Notes: a model not told the origin generated them from the sequence alone. 64,000 nucleotides of DNA from WTFY01 sp965205275 (GCA_965205275.1 OZ242168.1:868001-932000), one strand, 5' to 3'. Positions 1 through 8,990 are shown, counted from the first letter of the stretch. Numbers and translations: made by a program.

Positions 1-1
1 A

Positions 2-880
2 GGAGGTGGACACGCACCCGATATAATTCGTGTTGCTGGTGAATACAATTGCCTGCCCTCTTCTACTAATCCAACAAACCCATACACTGTAAATACTTTT
101 GATGAACATCTAGATATGACGATGGTTTGTCATCATTTAAATCCGGCTATCCCGGAAGATGTCGCATTTGCCGAAAGCCGTATTCGTGCTCAAACCATTG
201 CTGCAGAAGATGTGTTACATGATCTTGGTGCAATTTCCATGCTGGGCTCGGATAGCCAGGGTATGGGCAGAATTAATGAAGTCATATGTCGCACCTGGCA
301 GCTCGCTAGCAAAATGAAGGATCAGCGTGGGCGTCTTTCTGAAGAAGCTACAAAGCGTGGCGATAATGAAAGAATAAAGCGCTATATCGCAAAATATACA
401 ATCAATGCAGCACGTACATTTGGAATCGATCAATACATCGGCTCCTTAGAAAAAGGGAAAATGGCAGATGTAGTGTTATGGAAACCTGCATTTTTCGGAA
501 TTAAGCCCGAATTAATAGTTAAAGGTGGTTTTATTGTCTGGTCTGCCATGGGTGACAGCGCTGCATCGTTAATGACCTGCGAACCGATGGCCATGCGGCC
601 ACAATGGGGGGCATTCGGTAACGCTAAACAACACCTGAGTGTAAACTTTGTTAACCAATCTGCGGTCGATACCAATGTAGGAGAGAAACTAAAGCTTCAA
701 AAAGCTAATTTAGCTGCACAAGGGACTCGAAAACTCAACAAAGGTCACATGTTACATAACGGCAGCTGTCCAAAAATAACTGTTAACCCCGATACATTTG
801 ATGTATTTGTGGATGGTGATCTTGCCACTTGTGAACCTGCTAAGACTCTCCCATTGACACAACGCTATATGCTGCGATGA
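2..880 (+). CDS. ureC: Urease alpha subunit UreC, 3' part
   Basis: Catalytic subunit of the nickel urease, which hydrolyses urea to ammonia and carbamate in the cytoplasm. The window opens inside the gene, so only the last 292 or so residues are present. The reading frame runs from base 2 through GGGHAPDIIRVAGE, a typical UreC stretch. The mobile-flap motif MVCHHL carries the active-site Cys-His pair, and SDSQGMGR carries the nickel-ligand region Asp. The C-terminal TCEPAKTLPLTQRY is also typical of UreC. No frameshift is seen. The stop overlaps the start of ureG (ATGA), so the two are probably translationally coupled. The first internal ATG (116) is not the real start, because the family-conserved sequence continues upstream of it. 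Confidence 0.97.
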   Translation, partial: GGGHAPDIIRVAGEYNCLPSSTNPTNPYTVNTFDEHLDMTMVCHHLNPAIPEDVAFAESRIRAQTIAAEDVLHDLGAISMLGSDSQGMGRINEVICRTWQLASKMKDQRGRLSEEATKRGDNERIKRYIAKYTINAARTFGIDQYIGSLEKGKMADVVLWKPAFFGIKPELIVKGGFIVWSAMGDSAASLMTCEPMAMRPQWGAFGNAKQHLSVNFVNQSAVDTNVGEKLKLQKANLAAQGTRKLNKGHMLHNGSCPKITVNPDTFDVFVDGDLATCEPAKTLPLTQRYMLR

Positions 881-1503
881 ACATGCATGAATCTCAAAAT
901 GGCCCTGCACGAGTAGGTATTGGTGGGCCTGTAGGCTCTGGAAAAACAGCCCTAATCGAACAATTGATCCCACTATTTAATAAACGTGGAAATGAAATTG
1001 CCATCATCACGAACGACTTAGTCACACGAGAAGATGCCAAACGTCTGCAGCAATCTGGATTGCTTGCACCAGAACGCGTAGTTGCAGTGGAAGCTGGTGC
1101 TTGTCCACATACTGTTATTCGAGAGGACCCCACCCTAAATATTCAAGCTGCAGATCTTTTGAGTAAAGAGTTTAAAAACTTAGACATCATATTGATTGAA
1201 AGTGGTGGGGATAATCTAGCCTCTACTTTTTCTCTAGACCTTGTCGATTACTGGATGTTTGTAATCGATACCTCTGAAGGAGATGATATCCCTCGCAAAA
1301 AAGGGCCAGGTATCGTGCAATCAGATTTACTAGTGATTAACAAAGTCGATTTGGCACCTTATGTAGGTGTCGATATAGATTTAATGATTAAAGAGGGACA
1401 AGAAGTTAGAGGTAACAAACCTCTAGCACTTACAAATTGTAAAACTGGAGCAGGTATAGAAGAAGTTGCAGCTCATATAATTAATAACGTGCTATTTAAT
1501 TAG
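877..1503 (+). CDS. ureG: Urease accessory GTPase UreG
   Basis: SIMIBI-class GTPase that drives nickel insertion into apo-urease together with UreD/UreF/UreE in known systems. The 208-residue length is normal. The P-loop GPVGSGKT is near residue 17, the metal-site Cys-Pro-His motif (ACPHT) is in the middle, ESGGDNL is the usual UreG switch region, and NKVDLAPYVG carries the NKxD base-specificity motif. It starts at the ATG overlapping the ureC stop. No ureE or ureF lies between ureC and ureG, which differs from the common A-B-C-E-F-G order. The base composition is AT-richer than the housekeeping genes further right. Confidence 0.96.
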   Translation: MNMHESQNGPARVGIGGPVGSGKTALIEQLIPLFNKRGNEIAIITNDLVTREDAKRLQQSGLLAPERVVAVEAGACPHTVIREDPTLNIQAADLLSKEFKNLDIILIESGGDNLASTFSLDLVDYWMFVIDTSEGDDIPRKKGPGIVQSDLLVINKVDLAPYVGVDIDLMIKEGQEVRGNKPLALTNCKTGAGIEEVAAHIINNVLFN

Positions 1504-1522
1504 AATATACAAAATTAAATGT

Positions 1523-2332
1523 ATGAGTAAATTATCTCTTGAGTTTGCCACGAGCCAAGATGGAAAGACTTATCTTGAAAAGCAATATGCTGCTTATCCT
1601 TTTCATGTTTGCAGAACTCAATATTATGAAAATGATCCACTGGGAATGGCCAATATATATATCCAATCCGTCTCAGGGGGAATATATGAGAACGAAAATC
1701 TTGCAACAAATGTTGTAGCTAATTCAAACTCATATAGCCATGTTACTACACAGGCTTCAACAATCGTGCATGGAATGCCTAATGGCAAGGCATATCAATC
1801 AGTTGATATTAATGCCACTAACAATTCATACACTGAATATATATCTGACCCGTTAATACTGTTTCCAGAATCAAAATTAAGTTCAAGAATGAATGTGTTC
1901 GCAGATGATACGAGTACTGTAGTTATTGCAGATTCTTTTTTACTACATTCTCCAAAAAGTGACGAACATGTTTTTAAACAACTAAATAGTTCTTTACAGG
2001 TCTACGCCGAAGATAATGAATTGCTTGCAAAAGATATATATTTGATAAATCCAAAAAACTTTTTGAACAAAAAATACAAATATATTGGAATGGGTACGGT
2101 TTGCGTAGTTAACCGCTCCAATGCTCATCAATATTTATTAGAGTCATTACAAAATAATATGCAACAAAACAAAGATGTATATGGAGGTGTGTCACTTCTG
2201 CCAAACAAATGCGGAATAATCTTAAAGTTCCTAGCACCAGATGGTGATGTGCTCAAAAAGACAATACAGCAGGTATGGATTGAAATTAGAAAATCTTTTG
2301 TTGGTATCAAACCAAATATTCGAAAAAAATAA
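1523..2332 (+). CDS. ureD: Urease accessory protein UreD (UreH)
   Basis: UreD is the scaffold protein of the urease maturation complex, binding apo-urease and UreF. This 269-residue ORF follows ureG by 19 bp. The N-terminal part has the family pattern NDPLGMANIYIQSVSGGIYENE followed by a VTTQAST motif, which corresponds to the conserved 'TTQAATK' segment of UreD. The middle DPLILFPESKL matches the usual 'PDPVIPFAGSR' region. The family is poorly conserved overall, so the call rests on these motifs and on position. The gene is notably AT-rich and has no clear Shine-Dalgarno sequence, so translation may depend on coupling to ureG. It is the last gene of the urease operon here. Confidence 0.85.
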   Translation: MSKLSLEFATSQDGKTYLEKQYAAYPFHVCRTQYYENDPLGMANIYIQSVSGGIYENENLATNVVANSNSYSHVTTQASTIVHGMPNGKAYQSVDINATNNSYTEYISDPLILFPESKLSSRMNVFADDTSTVVIADSFLLHSPKSDEHVFKQLNSSLQVYAEDNELLAKDIYLINPKNFLNKKYKYIGMGTVCVVNRSNAHQYLLESLQNNMQQNKDVYGGVSLLPNKCGIILKFLAPDGDVLKKTIQQVWIEIRKSFVGIKPNIRKK

Positions 2333-2510
2333 AATCGAAAATTTTTATGTATAAGTTTCTACAAAACTATGCCCCTATCAATTTAGAAAATGAAGTGGTC
2401 TAGTAAATCCGGACACTGAGTTAAAGCTACAAACTGCTACATGAGATGGGCAATGGGAAAGAGACAGAAATAGAATGAAAACCATGTCTTGGTACAAATC
2501 TCTCTGGAAA

Positions 2511-2548
2511 TGGCGCGCCCGGAGAGATTCGAGCTCCCGACCGTCTAG
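2511..2548 (-). repeat. tRNA-Arg 3'-end remnant, left copy (att-like), split by IS5
   Basis: Bases 2511-2543 repeat the 3' end of the tRNA-Arg gene at 14580-14656, from the encoded CCA through the T arm, with one mismatch. After the IS5-family insertion the similarity resumes at 3366-3378 (TTCGAAGCCAG against TTCGTAGCCAG in the tRNA anticodon arm). So an older tRNA fragment of about 49 bases was interrupted by the IS at its CTAG. It is best read as the outer attachment-site copy of an island integrated at tRNA-Arg. Confidence 0.75.
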
Positions 2549-3365
2549 GGCGTGTTAACACTAATGGGCACAGTTATGGTATCCTCCAAGGATGGAACTG
2601 ACCCAAGCCCAATACGAACGCATCGCGCTACATCTCCCGGTGCAGCGCGGCAACGTCAGCCTTTCGAACCGCCAAGTACTCAACGCCATACTGTATGTCG
2701 CCGAACAGGGCTGCAAATGGCGAGGGTTACCTACACGGTTTGGCAACTGGCACACCATCTATACCCGAATGAACCGTTGGTCGAAGAACGGAGTGCTCGA
2801 CCGAGTATTCGAGCATCTGCAGCGAGAACAGATCGTGCGCATCAAACTCGAGGCGATGTCGATGGACAGCACTATTGTGAAGGTGCATCCCGATGGGACG
2901 GGGGCGCTAAAAAAAACGGCCCCCAATCCATCGGCCGCTCTCGCGGCGGCTGGACCACCAAGATTCATATGGTTGCCGCAGATGCTCGAACCGCCATCAC
3001 GTTCTCGCTCTCGCCGGGACAAGCCCACGATGCCCCGGAAGGGCGTAAGTTGCTGAATCGCCTTGGTCAGCAGCACGATACTCCCTCACTGATCATGGAC
3101 CGCGCGTACGAAGGCAACGAGACTCGACAACTGGCCTTGGCGCTGGGGTATGAGCCAGTGGTACCGCCATTGCGAACGCGGGTCGAGCCTTGGGAATACG
3201 ACCGTGAGATGTACAAGCGGCGCAATGAAATCGAGCGGTTATTCCGTCGATTGAAGGGGTTCCGTCGTGTCTTCTCGCGATTCGAGAAACTCGACGTGGT
3301 ATTCCTCGGATTCATTGTCTTCGCGCTCATCGTCGATGCGTTACGTTAGTGTTAACACGCCCTAG
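2545..3365 (+). mobile_element. IS5-family element (IS427-like group), copy 1 of 3
   Basis: An 821-bp element with perfect 20-bp terminal inverted repeats when the flanking CTAG is counted. The inner end is GGGCGTGTTAACACTAA. CTAG is present at both ends of all three copies in the window. The interrupted tRNA remnant around this copy shows that CTAG was present once before insertion, so CTAG is the duplicated target. The element carries two overlapping frames joined through an A8 run. The copies at 22951 and 62917 appear identical, which suggests recent transposition. Confidence 0.93.
2592..3349 (+). CDS. IS5-family transposase, made by -1 frameshift
   Basis: DDE transposase encoded in two frames. 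The first frame (2592-3056) begins MELTQAQYERIALHLP and contains MSMDSTIVKVH with the first catalytic Asp. The second frame continues from the slippery run A8 at 2909-2916, giving SIGRSRGGWTTKIHMV, then LIMDRAYEGNETR with the second Asp, then YKRRNEIERLFRRLKG with the catalytic Glu. The two-frame arrangement is typical of the IS427 group and is probably programmed rather than a mutation, since all three copies share it. RBS-like sequence precedes the ATG (CCAAGGATGG). Confidence 0.9.
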
Positions 3366-3468
3366 TTCGAAGCCAGTATATAAACACTAGTTTATTTTAT
3401 TAAAAAGATATGTTCCTCATAGTTTTATTTATGGATTTATATACATTTGATATAAATAAACTGTAGCC

Positions 3469-4761
3469 TTAACCAGCAGTTTTAATTTCTGCTACTGATT
3501 CTTCTGATATGGATCGCAAATGCAAATCCCGCTGTGGATAAGGAATCTCGATACCGTGTTCATGAAACCTATTCCACACACCAAGCAATACCTCACTTTT
3601 TACATTTGAACAACCATTCATAGGGTCTTGTATCCAAACACGAATTTCCAAATCCACCGAGCTGTCGCCAAATCCTTTCATCAAACAAGCAGGTCTAGGC
3701 AAGGTCATAACACGCTGTACATCCTCAGCAGCTTCTAAGCAAAGCTCAATCGCTTTTTTAACATCTGATTTATAGTGAACACCTACGGGAATTTTAAGTC
3801 GAAGATTATTATGGCTGTAAGACCAATTCTCTACACGATTAATAATCATTTCCTCATTTGGAACTAGGTGCTCGACCCCATCTCGTGTAATAACCGATAC
3901 ATAACGCGTACTTAATGTTTCCACTTTACCGTATTGCCCTGCTATATTTATCGTGTCCCCGGGCGTAATAGATTTATCCAAAAGCAAAATAAAACCAGAA
4001 ATAAAATTAGAAAAAATCTTTTGTAGACCAAAACCAACACCTACACCAATTGCACCACCCAGAACCGCAAACGCGGTGAGATCAATACCTACAGCACTTA
4101 AACCAAATAGAAGTGCTGCGGTGACTAAAGCAAACTTAAAAGTTTTAGAAAGAAGTGCACGTGCTGATAGCGAGATGTTATTACTGCTTTTTAATACATT
4201 ATCAACCAGCTTAATCAGTGCGAAGGCAATCCATAAAAAAATGGCAATGAAAAAAAATGAAGAAACTATCTCATACAAAGAGACAGTGGTCTGCCCCAAC
4301 TCTATTTTTGCTTGATCAAGATAATCTACAACTGGACTTAGATATCCAGTAATATTTAATGCCGCAATGGCCCAAATGACAGCTGCTACAGTTTTACTAA
4401 TAAGCGGGTTTTCAATAAAAGAAGATCCAAGACGAATGACGAACCAGGCGATAATAAGATTTATCGCAGTAAGCAATACAGGCCACGGTTGTTTAAATAC
4501 AACTAAGCCTATAACAAAGATTCCCACCCACACTAGTAACAACAGCGGGAATATCAATCTACTTAGTGTGAAAAATAAAACTTGCTTCGCTTTGGATTTT
4601 GATTTTAGATCGTATTCAGTGATTCGACTGCGTAGACGTTTAGATATAAACCAAGCAACAAATATTCCAACGACAACAATTCCTAATTCTATCAACTGGT
4701 GGTAGTTATAACCGGCCATATCAAACCAGTTCGCCACCTCACCTGTGACTTTTTCAATCAT
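3469..4761 (-). CDS. MscS-family mechanosensitive ion channel
   Basis: A 430-residue inner-membrane protein. The N-terminal half has several hydrophobic segments (roughly residues 23-40, 63-92, 97-115, 170-190). The pore-lining helix lies around residues 220-245 with the Gly/Ala-rich AVLGGAIGVGVGFGLQKIF, then the signature SNFISGFILLLDKSITPGDTINI and the beta domain. The family opens in response to membrane tension during hypo-osmotic shock. The length places it among the mid-size MscS proteins with extra N-terminal helices. It stands alone between the IS and a toxin-antitoxin pair. Whether it is chromosomal or part of the tRNA-Arg-bounded region is unclear; it lies between two att-like repeats. 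Confidence 0.93.
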   Translation of the reverse strand: MIEKVTGEVANWFDMAGYNYHQLIELGIVVVGIFVAWFISKRLRSRITEYDLKSKSKAKQVLFFTLSRLIFPLLLLVWVGIFVIGLVVFKQPWPVLLTAINLIIAWFVIRLGSSFIENPLISKTVAAVIWAIAALNITGYLSPVVDYLDQAKIELGQTTVSLYEIVSSFFFIAIFLWIAFALIKLVDNVLKSSNNISLSARALLSKTFKFALVTAALLFGLSAVGIDLTAFAVLGGAIGVGVGFGLQKIFSNFISGFILLLDKSITPGDTINIAGQYGKVETLSTRYVSVITRDGVEHLVPNEEMIINRVENWSYSHNNLRLKIPVGVHYKSDVKKAIELCLEAAEDVQRVMTLPRPACLMKGFGDSSVDLEIRVWIQDPMNGCSNVKSEVLLGVWNRFHEHGIEIPYPQRDLHLRSISEESVAEIKTAG

Positions 4762-4933
4762 CTCCTCTTGTAAGATATCATCAATTTTTTACCTTCTTCA
4801 GCCATATATCATTTTTTATTAACCTATATCCATTTAAGCTTTTTAAATAATGCCAACAGCCCAAACTCCACCACAGCAGGCCATCTCTGTACAATTTCCA
4901 TGGACAATCGCCTCAAGCGTCTTATAAAATGCT

Positions 4934-5260
4934 TCAGGCCACCTTGCTGGCTTTAACCTCCAAGTGCACGCCCTCCCACTTCTGCAGGTAGCTGATCACA
5001 GCAAATAAATTGCTCGCCTGGGGATTCCCTTTCGGCCCGAACATACGCATGAGGCTTTTACTTGATTTATCGAAAACTTCGGATAATTTCTCAAATCCAA
5101 TCGTCGCGTTGATATAGTCACGCAGTACTGCTTTGCCAGTATCGAGATCTCCTGCCAGAAAACACTCCGTGCCTTCTTTCAGCAGGGCCTCGCGAAATGC
5201 CGGATCACGTTGTACACGCACCTGAATGGTTTCTTTAAAATCTTTAGTCAAGACCATCAT
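4934..5260 (-). CDS. HI1420-like antitoxin (helix-turn-helix)
   Basis: A 108-residue protein beginning VLTKDFKETIQVRVQRDPAF. It has the typical pattern of the 'addiction module antidote' family: an acidic N-terminal helix, an LRDYINATIGFEKLSE helix, then an SKSLMRMFGPKGNP recognition-helix motif. The family neutralises a RelE/HigB-like toxin and represses its own operon. It starts within the stop of the toxin frame (ATGA overlap at 5257-5260), the usual toxin-first arrangement. The toxin is broken, so this antitoxin is an orphan in effect. Confidence 0.85.
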   Translation of the reverse strand: MMVLTKDFKETIQVRVQRDPAFREALLKEGTECFLAGDLDTGKAVLRDYINATIGFEKLSEVFDKSSKSLMRMFGPKGNPQASNLFAVISYLQKWEGVHLEVKASKVA

Positions 5261-5564
5261 CGCACCTCTTGCCGTTTTCGACGTTTAATAGTCCTGCCAG
5301 TACTTTTTACAGTCACGATATCCGTATCCTGACGTTTTTTGGTGCCCCAAACGAGTACTATCACAAACCGATCCTCATCCTTACCAAAGTAAATTCGATA
5401 CTCATGAACACCGATACCGATACCTTTTACGCTAGAAAATTATCTTGTTCCAGCCAATGTATCGCTGTGACTACCTTGGCTGCAGCAACTCCATTCAGGC
5501 GATCGAACCCTCTGGCATAGGGACTATATCCCTTTGCATCAAGGTATTCCCTAACCTCTATCAT
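5257..5564 (-). pseudogene. RelE/HigB-like toxin, frameshifted and internally deleted
   Basis: The frame starts at ATG 5564 with MIEVREYLDAKGYSPYARGF, typical of the RelE/HI1419-type killer proteins. It reaches a stop after HWLEQDNFLA. In another frame the protein resumes as VKGIGIGVHEYRIYFGKDED and runs through a KKRQDTDI motif to the end. The family usually has about eight extra residues between 'GVHEYRI' and 'YFGKD', so a 24-bp internal loss is likely in addition to the frameshift. The toxin should be inactive. An AT-rich promoter-like stretch (TATTATACC on the minus strand) lies just upstream of 5564. Confidence 0.78.
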
Positions 5565-5615
5565 ATGCTCTATATGGTATAATATAGGTTACCTTATGCA
5601 ATATGCATGCAATAA

Positions 5616-5647
5616 TGGCGCGCCCGGAGAGATTCGAACTCCCGACC
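5616..5647 (-). repeat. tRNA-Arg 3'-end repeat, middle copy (att-like)
   Basis: Thirty-two bases are identical to 14580-14611, the CCA-acceptor-T-arm part of the intact tRNA-Arg. Weaker similarity continues (GTTCGAA) into what would be the anticodon arm. It is a direct repeat of the intact tRNA end 9 kb away and probably marks attR of the element spanning 5.6-14.6 kb. Confidence 0.78.
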
Positions 5648-5857
5648 ACCAAGTTCGAAAAACTCCTCCTAAAAAATCATAACCTGCTCTATTTACTTCA
5701 TTTTAATACTGTTTGCATGTCCAATGAACTTGTGCTGCTCCAGTCTGATTTACTCACATTCAGGGCTGTTTAGTACCCTCTATTGGACAGTATATTACCT
5801 ACCAAGTCATAGGCAGTTTGAATCGCCCCGGGTTTACCGGAGACTGTTTAGTTTGAG

Positions 5858-6754
5858 TCATGCTGCTTGAGCCGACTCGGTTAGTTGATAATACATCATT
5901 TCGTATTCAGCAGGTGGTACATCGCCAATCGGTTGGAGCAATCGCCGATGATTGAACCAGTCCACCCAGGTCAAGGTGGCCTGTTCCACGGCCTCCAGGC
6001 CCCGCCAGGGACCCGCTTTGTAGATCACTTCCGTTTTGTACAGGCCGTTGATGGTTTCAGCCAAGGCATTGTCGTAAGCATCACCAACCCTTCCAACCGA
6101 TGCGTTGAACCCCGCCTCATCCAGTCGCTCGGTGTAACGAATCGAGAGGTACTGGCTGCCACGATCACTGTGATGTATGACCCCTCGTGGCTTTCCCCGG
6201 GCCCACAGCGCTTGTTCCAGCGCATCCAGAACCAACGCTGTCTGCATTGATTTCAGAACACGCCAACCCACGATAAAACGTGAGAACACATCCACCACAA
6301 ACGCCACATACACAAACCCGGATCGGGTCCTCACATACGTGATATCGGCCACCCAAAGCTGATTCGGTCGCGCTGCGACAAACTGACGATTCACCCGGTC
6401 CAAAGGGTGATCGGCCAAGTCTGCCGGAAGGGTCGTCTTGCAGCGTCGACCGCGCCTGATCCCTGCCAAGCTCAGTTTCCTCATCAACCGCTCCACGGTG
6501 CAGCGCGCAGCCACAATCGACTCTCGCTTGAGTTGCTTCCAAACCTTACGCGCACCATAAACACATCGGTTTTCATGCCCGACACGGCTGATCTCGATTT
6601 CCAGCACCGCGTCTGTGCGAGCACGGGCTGAGCGTCGCTGCGGATACGATTCCAGTTGTTTGACGCGATAATACGTCGACGGTGCGACCGGCAATACGGC
6701 GCAGATCGGCTCGACACCGTGGTCGTCTCGATAGTGATCAATAAATGACACCAT
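5858..6754 (-). CDS. IS3-family transposase OrfB (integrase core)
   Basis: A 298-residue rve-type integrase core. The DDE residues are visible: VADITYV (first Asp), HSDRGSQYLS (second Asp) and NALAETINGLYKTE (Glu). An N-terminal HTH_21-like stretch, YGARKVWKQLKRE, precedes the core. It begins at an ATG overlapping the orfA stop by one base (TAATG). In IS3 elements the active transposase is normally the OrfAB frameshift fusion. The frame is complete and looks functional. Confidence 0.92.
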   Translation of the reverse strand: MVSFIDHYRDDHGVEPICAVLPVAPSTYYRVKQLESYPQRRSARARTDAVLEIEISRVGHENRCVYGARKVWKQLKRESIVAARCTVERLMRKLSLAGIRRGRRCKTTLPADLADHPLDRVNRQFVAARPNQLWVADITYVRTRSGFVYVAFVVDVFSRFIVGWRVLKSMQTALVLDALEQALWARGKPRGVIHHSDRGSQYLSIRYTERLDEAGFNASVGRVGDAYDNALAETINGLYKTEVIYKAGPWRGLEAVEQATLTWVDWFNHRRLLQPIGDVPPAEYEMMYYQLTESAQAA

Positions 6755-7074
6755 TACCTCGGTCGGCGGTCGAACTCCGCCTGGGCGAAAAAAGCCGCTG
6801 CCTTTCGCAAGATCTCATTCGCCCGCTTCAGTTCGCGTACTTCACGTTCCAGTTCCTTGAATTTCTGAGCGTGATCCGTCGTGAGACCGGACCTCCCTCC
6901 CTGATCAATCTCCACTTGTCGAATCCACTTTCTCAGTGTTTCCGGCGTACAGCCGATCTTTCCAGCAACCGATTGCGTTGCAGACCAACGCGATGAATGT
7001 TCATGTTCGCTGGTGAATACCAATCGAACCGCTCGTTCCCGTACTTCCGGGGCATAGACAGGTTGTGTTTTCAT
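6754..7074 (-). CDS. IS3-family transposase OrfA (HTH)
   Basis: A 106-residue DNA-binding OrfA of the IS51-like group. YAPEVRERAVRLVFTSEHEH begins the helix-turn-helix, and IGCTPETLRKWIRQ is the recognition helix. A leucine-zipper-like helix, ELEREVRELKRANEILRKA, follows and ends AAFFAQAEFDRR. It lies immediately upstream of orfB. Confidence 0.92.
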   Translation of the reverse strand: MKTQPVYAPEVRERAVRLVFTSEHEHSSRWSATQSVAGKIGCTPETLRKWIRQVEIDQGGRSGLTTDHAQKFKELEREVRELKRANEILRKAAAFFAQAEFDRRPR

Positions 7075-7127
7075 AGGCTAATCCTCTCAAAGGTTTTAGC
7101 CTCCGACAATACCGGGGCGATTCAGTG

Positions 7128-7417
7128 CGGAGGAGAAAATACGCATCGTACTGGACGGCTTGCGTGGCGAAGATAGTATTGCGGAACTGTGCCGGCGGGA
7201 GGGCATCGCTCAGAGTCTGTACTACAAATGGTCCAAGGACTTTATGGAGGCCGGCAAGAAGCGCCTGGCCGGGAACATTGTTCGCCAGGCCAACACGAGC
7301 GAAGTCACAAAGCTGAGGCGTGAAGCCCGAGATCTCAAAGAGGTGGTTGCCGAACAAACGCTGGAGTTGTGGCTGCTCAAAAAGAACATGCTCGGGGATG
7401 GAGAGGAACTCGAATGA
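7128..7417 (+). pseudogene. IS3 OrfA remnant, N-terminus lost
   Basis: An open frame from the IS junction reading EEKIRIVLDGLRGEDSIAEL, then CRREGIAQSLYYKWSKDF (helix-turn-helix) and the KLRREARDLKEVVAEQTLEL zipper, ending with a stop that overlaps the orfB ATG. The usual start codon region has been replaced by the end of the neighbouring IS3 element. Confidence 0.8.
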
Positions 7418-8394
7418 GATACCCCGCCTGTGAGAAGCTTGAGACCATCCGACTGGTGGAGCGATCACACCTTCCTGCCAAGCAAACACTGGACATGCTT
7501 GGTATTCCGCGTACCACATTCTACCGCTGGTACGCACACTATCGTCATGACGGAGAAGTGGCACTGCAGGACAAGGCGCCCCTGCCGGGGCGGGTGTGGA
7601 ACCGTATCCCCGATACGGTTCGGGGCCGGTTGATCGCGTTGGCTCTGGACACGCCGGAACTGAGTCCACGCGAGCTGGCAGTAACGTTCACGGATACCGA
7701 GGGTTATTTTGTCTCGGAGAGCTCGGTATACCGGCTTCTCAAGGCCCATGATCTGATCATCCGTCCGGCCTTCATTGTTATGCAGACCGCCAACGAGTTC
7801 CAGGATAAGACCACGGCCATCAATCAGATGTGGCAGACCGACTTCACGTACTTGAAGATCATCGGCTGGGGCTGGATGTATCTGTCCACCATTCTGGATG
7901 ACTTCTCTCGCTATATGATTGCCTGGAAGCTGTACACCAGCATGACCAGCCGCGACGTCACCGAGACGCTGGAGTTAGCCGTGCAGGCATCGGGCTGTGA
8001 CCAGGCTGATGTCGTTCAGAAACCGAGATTACTCTCCAACAATGGATCGAGCTATATCTCAAATGACCTCGCTGACTGGATGAGCGACAACGAGATGAGC
8101 CATGTTCGTGGTGCACCGTATCACCCGCAAACACAAGGCAAGATCGAACGCTGGCACCAAACGCTCAAGAACCGGATATTATTGGGGAATTACTTTTTAC
8201 CCGGCGATCTTGAAAAGCAGATCGAGATGTTCGTCAATCACTACAACCATCGGCAATACCATGAAGGCCTGAACAACCTTACGCCAGCGGATGTTTACTT
8301 TGGGCGCGCACAGTCGATACTGGCGAAAAGAGAAAAAATCAAGAAAAGGACCATTGCGAAACGTCGTTTGCACTACCAGCGACACGCCGCGTAA
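7414..8394 (+). pseudogene. IS3 OrfB with catalytic Asp changed to Asn
   Basis: A 326-residue integrase-core protein starting at the ATG overlapping the orfA stop (MRYPACEKLETIRLVERSH). IPRTTFYRWY is the HTH, WQTDFTYLKI carries the first Asp, and GKIERWHQTLKNR carries the Glu. The second catalytic position reads LLSNNGSSYIS, where this family normally has LLSDNG, so the DDE triad is D-N-E. Catalysis should be lost. The frame itself is intact, and downstream sequence to about 8461 is the IS end. Confidence 0.75.
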
Positions 8395-8597
8395 CATGAC
8401 AATGATGAGCAAAACACTCGCTTAAATTAAACACTCATCTGTCCCATTTGTTTGAAAACAGACAGGCAGGGGGATGACGAGTCCTGATCAGCAAGGTGCG
8501 GGCCATGCCCAGGCTGTGCTTCGAACCTGACAACCCGCTGATGCTGTTCTGGATCGAAGAGTGCCGCAGCCAGGGGAGCTCGGGACTTCCCGTACCC

Positions 8598-8990
8598 CTA
8601 CCAGCGTGCCTGCATCCGGATTCCGATCTTGTGCTCAGGCTCGCGGTCCTCGCTTCTCGCATCCAGCCGTGAGCCCTCAGCCCGGATGTTGAAACCAAGA
8701 TTCCTGGCCCGCGGACCCTCAAGGAGCCAGCCCAGGCGAATCTCGCGGTCTGCCTCCGAGAGCCCAAGTCCCACCTCCGGCGTGCCCGTATACCCTCCAC
8801 CGAACACAGGCATTCCGTAGCTCAGCTTCGCCTCGAGACGACGTCGCAACGCGTCATCATTAACGGTGTTCAATACTCGTGCCGTATCAGGCTGCAGTAA
8901 CGCTTCGACCCCACCGGTCGCAGAGGCACCGATCGTCTGACTCAACGTCAGTGTCAGCCCCCGGTCCGAGGCCGGGTTCGGATCCCAGTC
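8598..8990 (-). pseudogene. C-terminal remnant of an outer-membrane beta-barrel protein
   Basis: The frame reads DPNPASDRGLTLTLSQT and continues through GASATGG, RRRLEAKLSYGMPVFGGGY, TGTPEVGLGLSEADREIRLGW and EPEHKIGIRMQARW before the stop. Alternating hydrophobic strands and a C-terminal aromatic residue fit the autotransporter-like barrel found at the end of large surface proteins. Only about 130 residues survive. The 5' side is fused in another frame to the 3' end of the ATP-grasp gene, so it has no start of its own. Function cannot be inferred. GC content is higher than in the flanking RiPP genes. Confidence 0.6.

Larger units (their letters stand above)
5819..7124 (-). mobile_element. 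IS3-family element (IS51-like group), copy A
   Basis: A 1306-bp element with imperfect terminal inverted repeats starting TGAATCGCCCCGG at both ends. It carries orfA and orfB in adjacent frames on the minus strand. No 3-bp target duplication is evident: the left flank ends GTT and the right flank begins GTG. The right flank runs straight into the decapitated orfA of another IS3 element, so this copy inserted into, and its left side later deleted, that element. Confidence 0.9.
7125..8461 (+). mobile_element. IS3-family element, 5'-truncated
   Basis: A second, unrelated IS3 element on the plus strand. Its left end and the first codons of orfA are missing at the junction with IS3 copy A. The right end is placed near 8461 (a TGTCCCATTTG segment ending GAAAACAGACA), by resemblance to an IS terminus only. 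OrfA is headless and orfB has a changed catalytic residue, so the element is dead. Confidence 0.7.

Noticed and set aside
2552..3349. Single 265-residue IS5 ORF as a stand-alone protein
   Set aside because: Its first third is an out-of-frame shadow of the true first ORF. The transposase is made across the A8 run.
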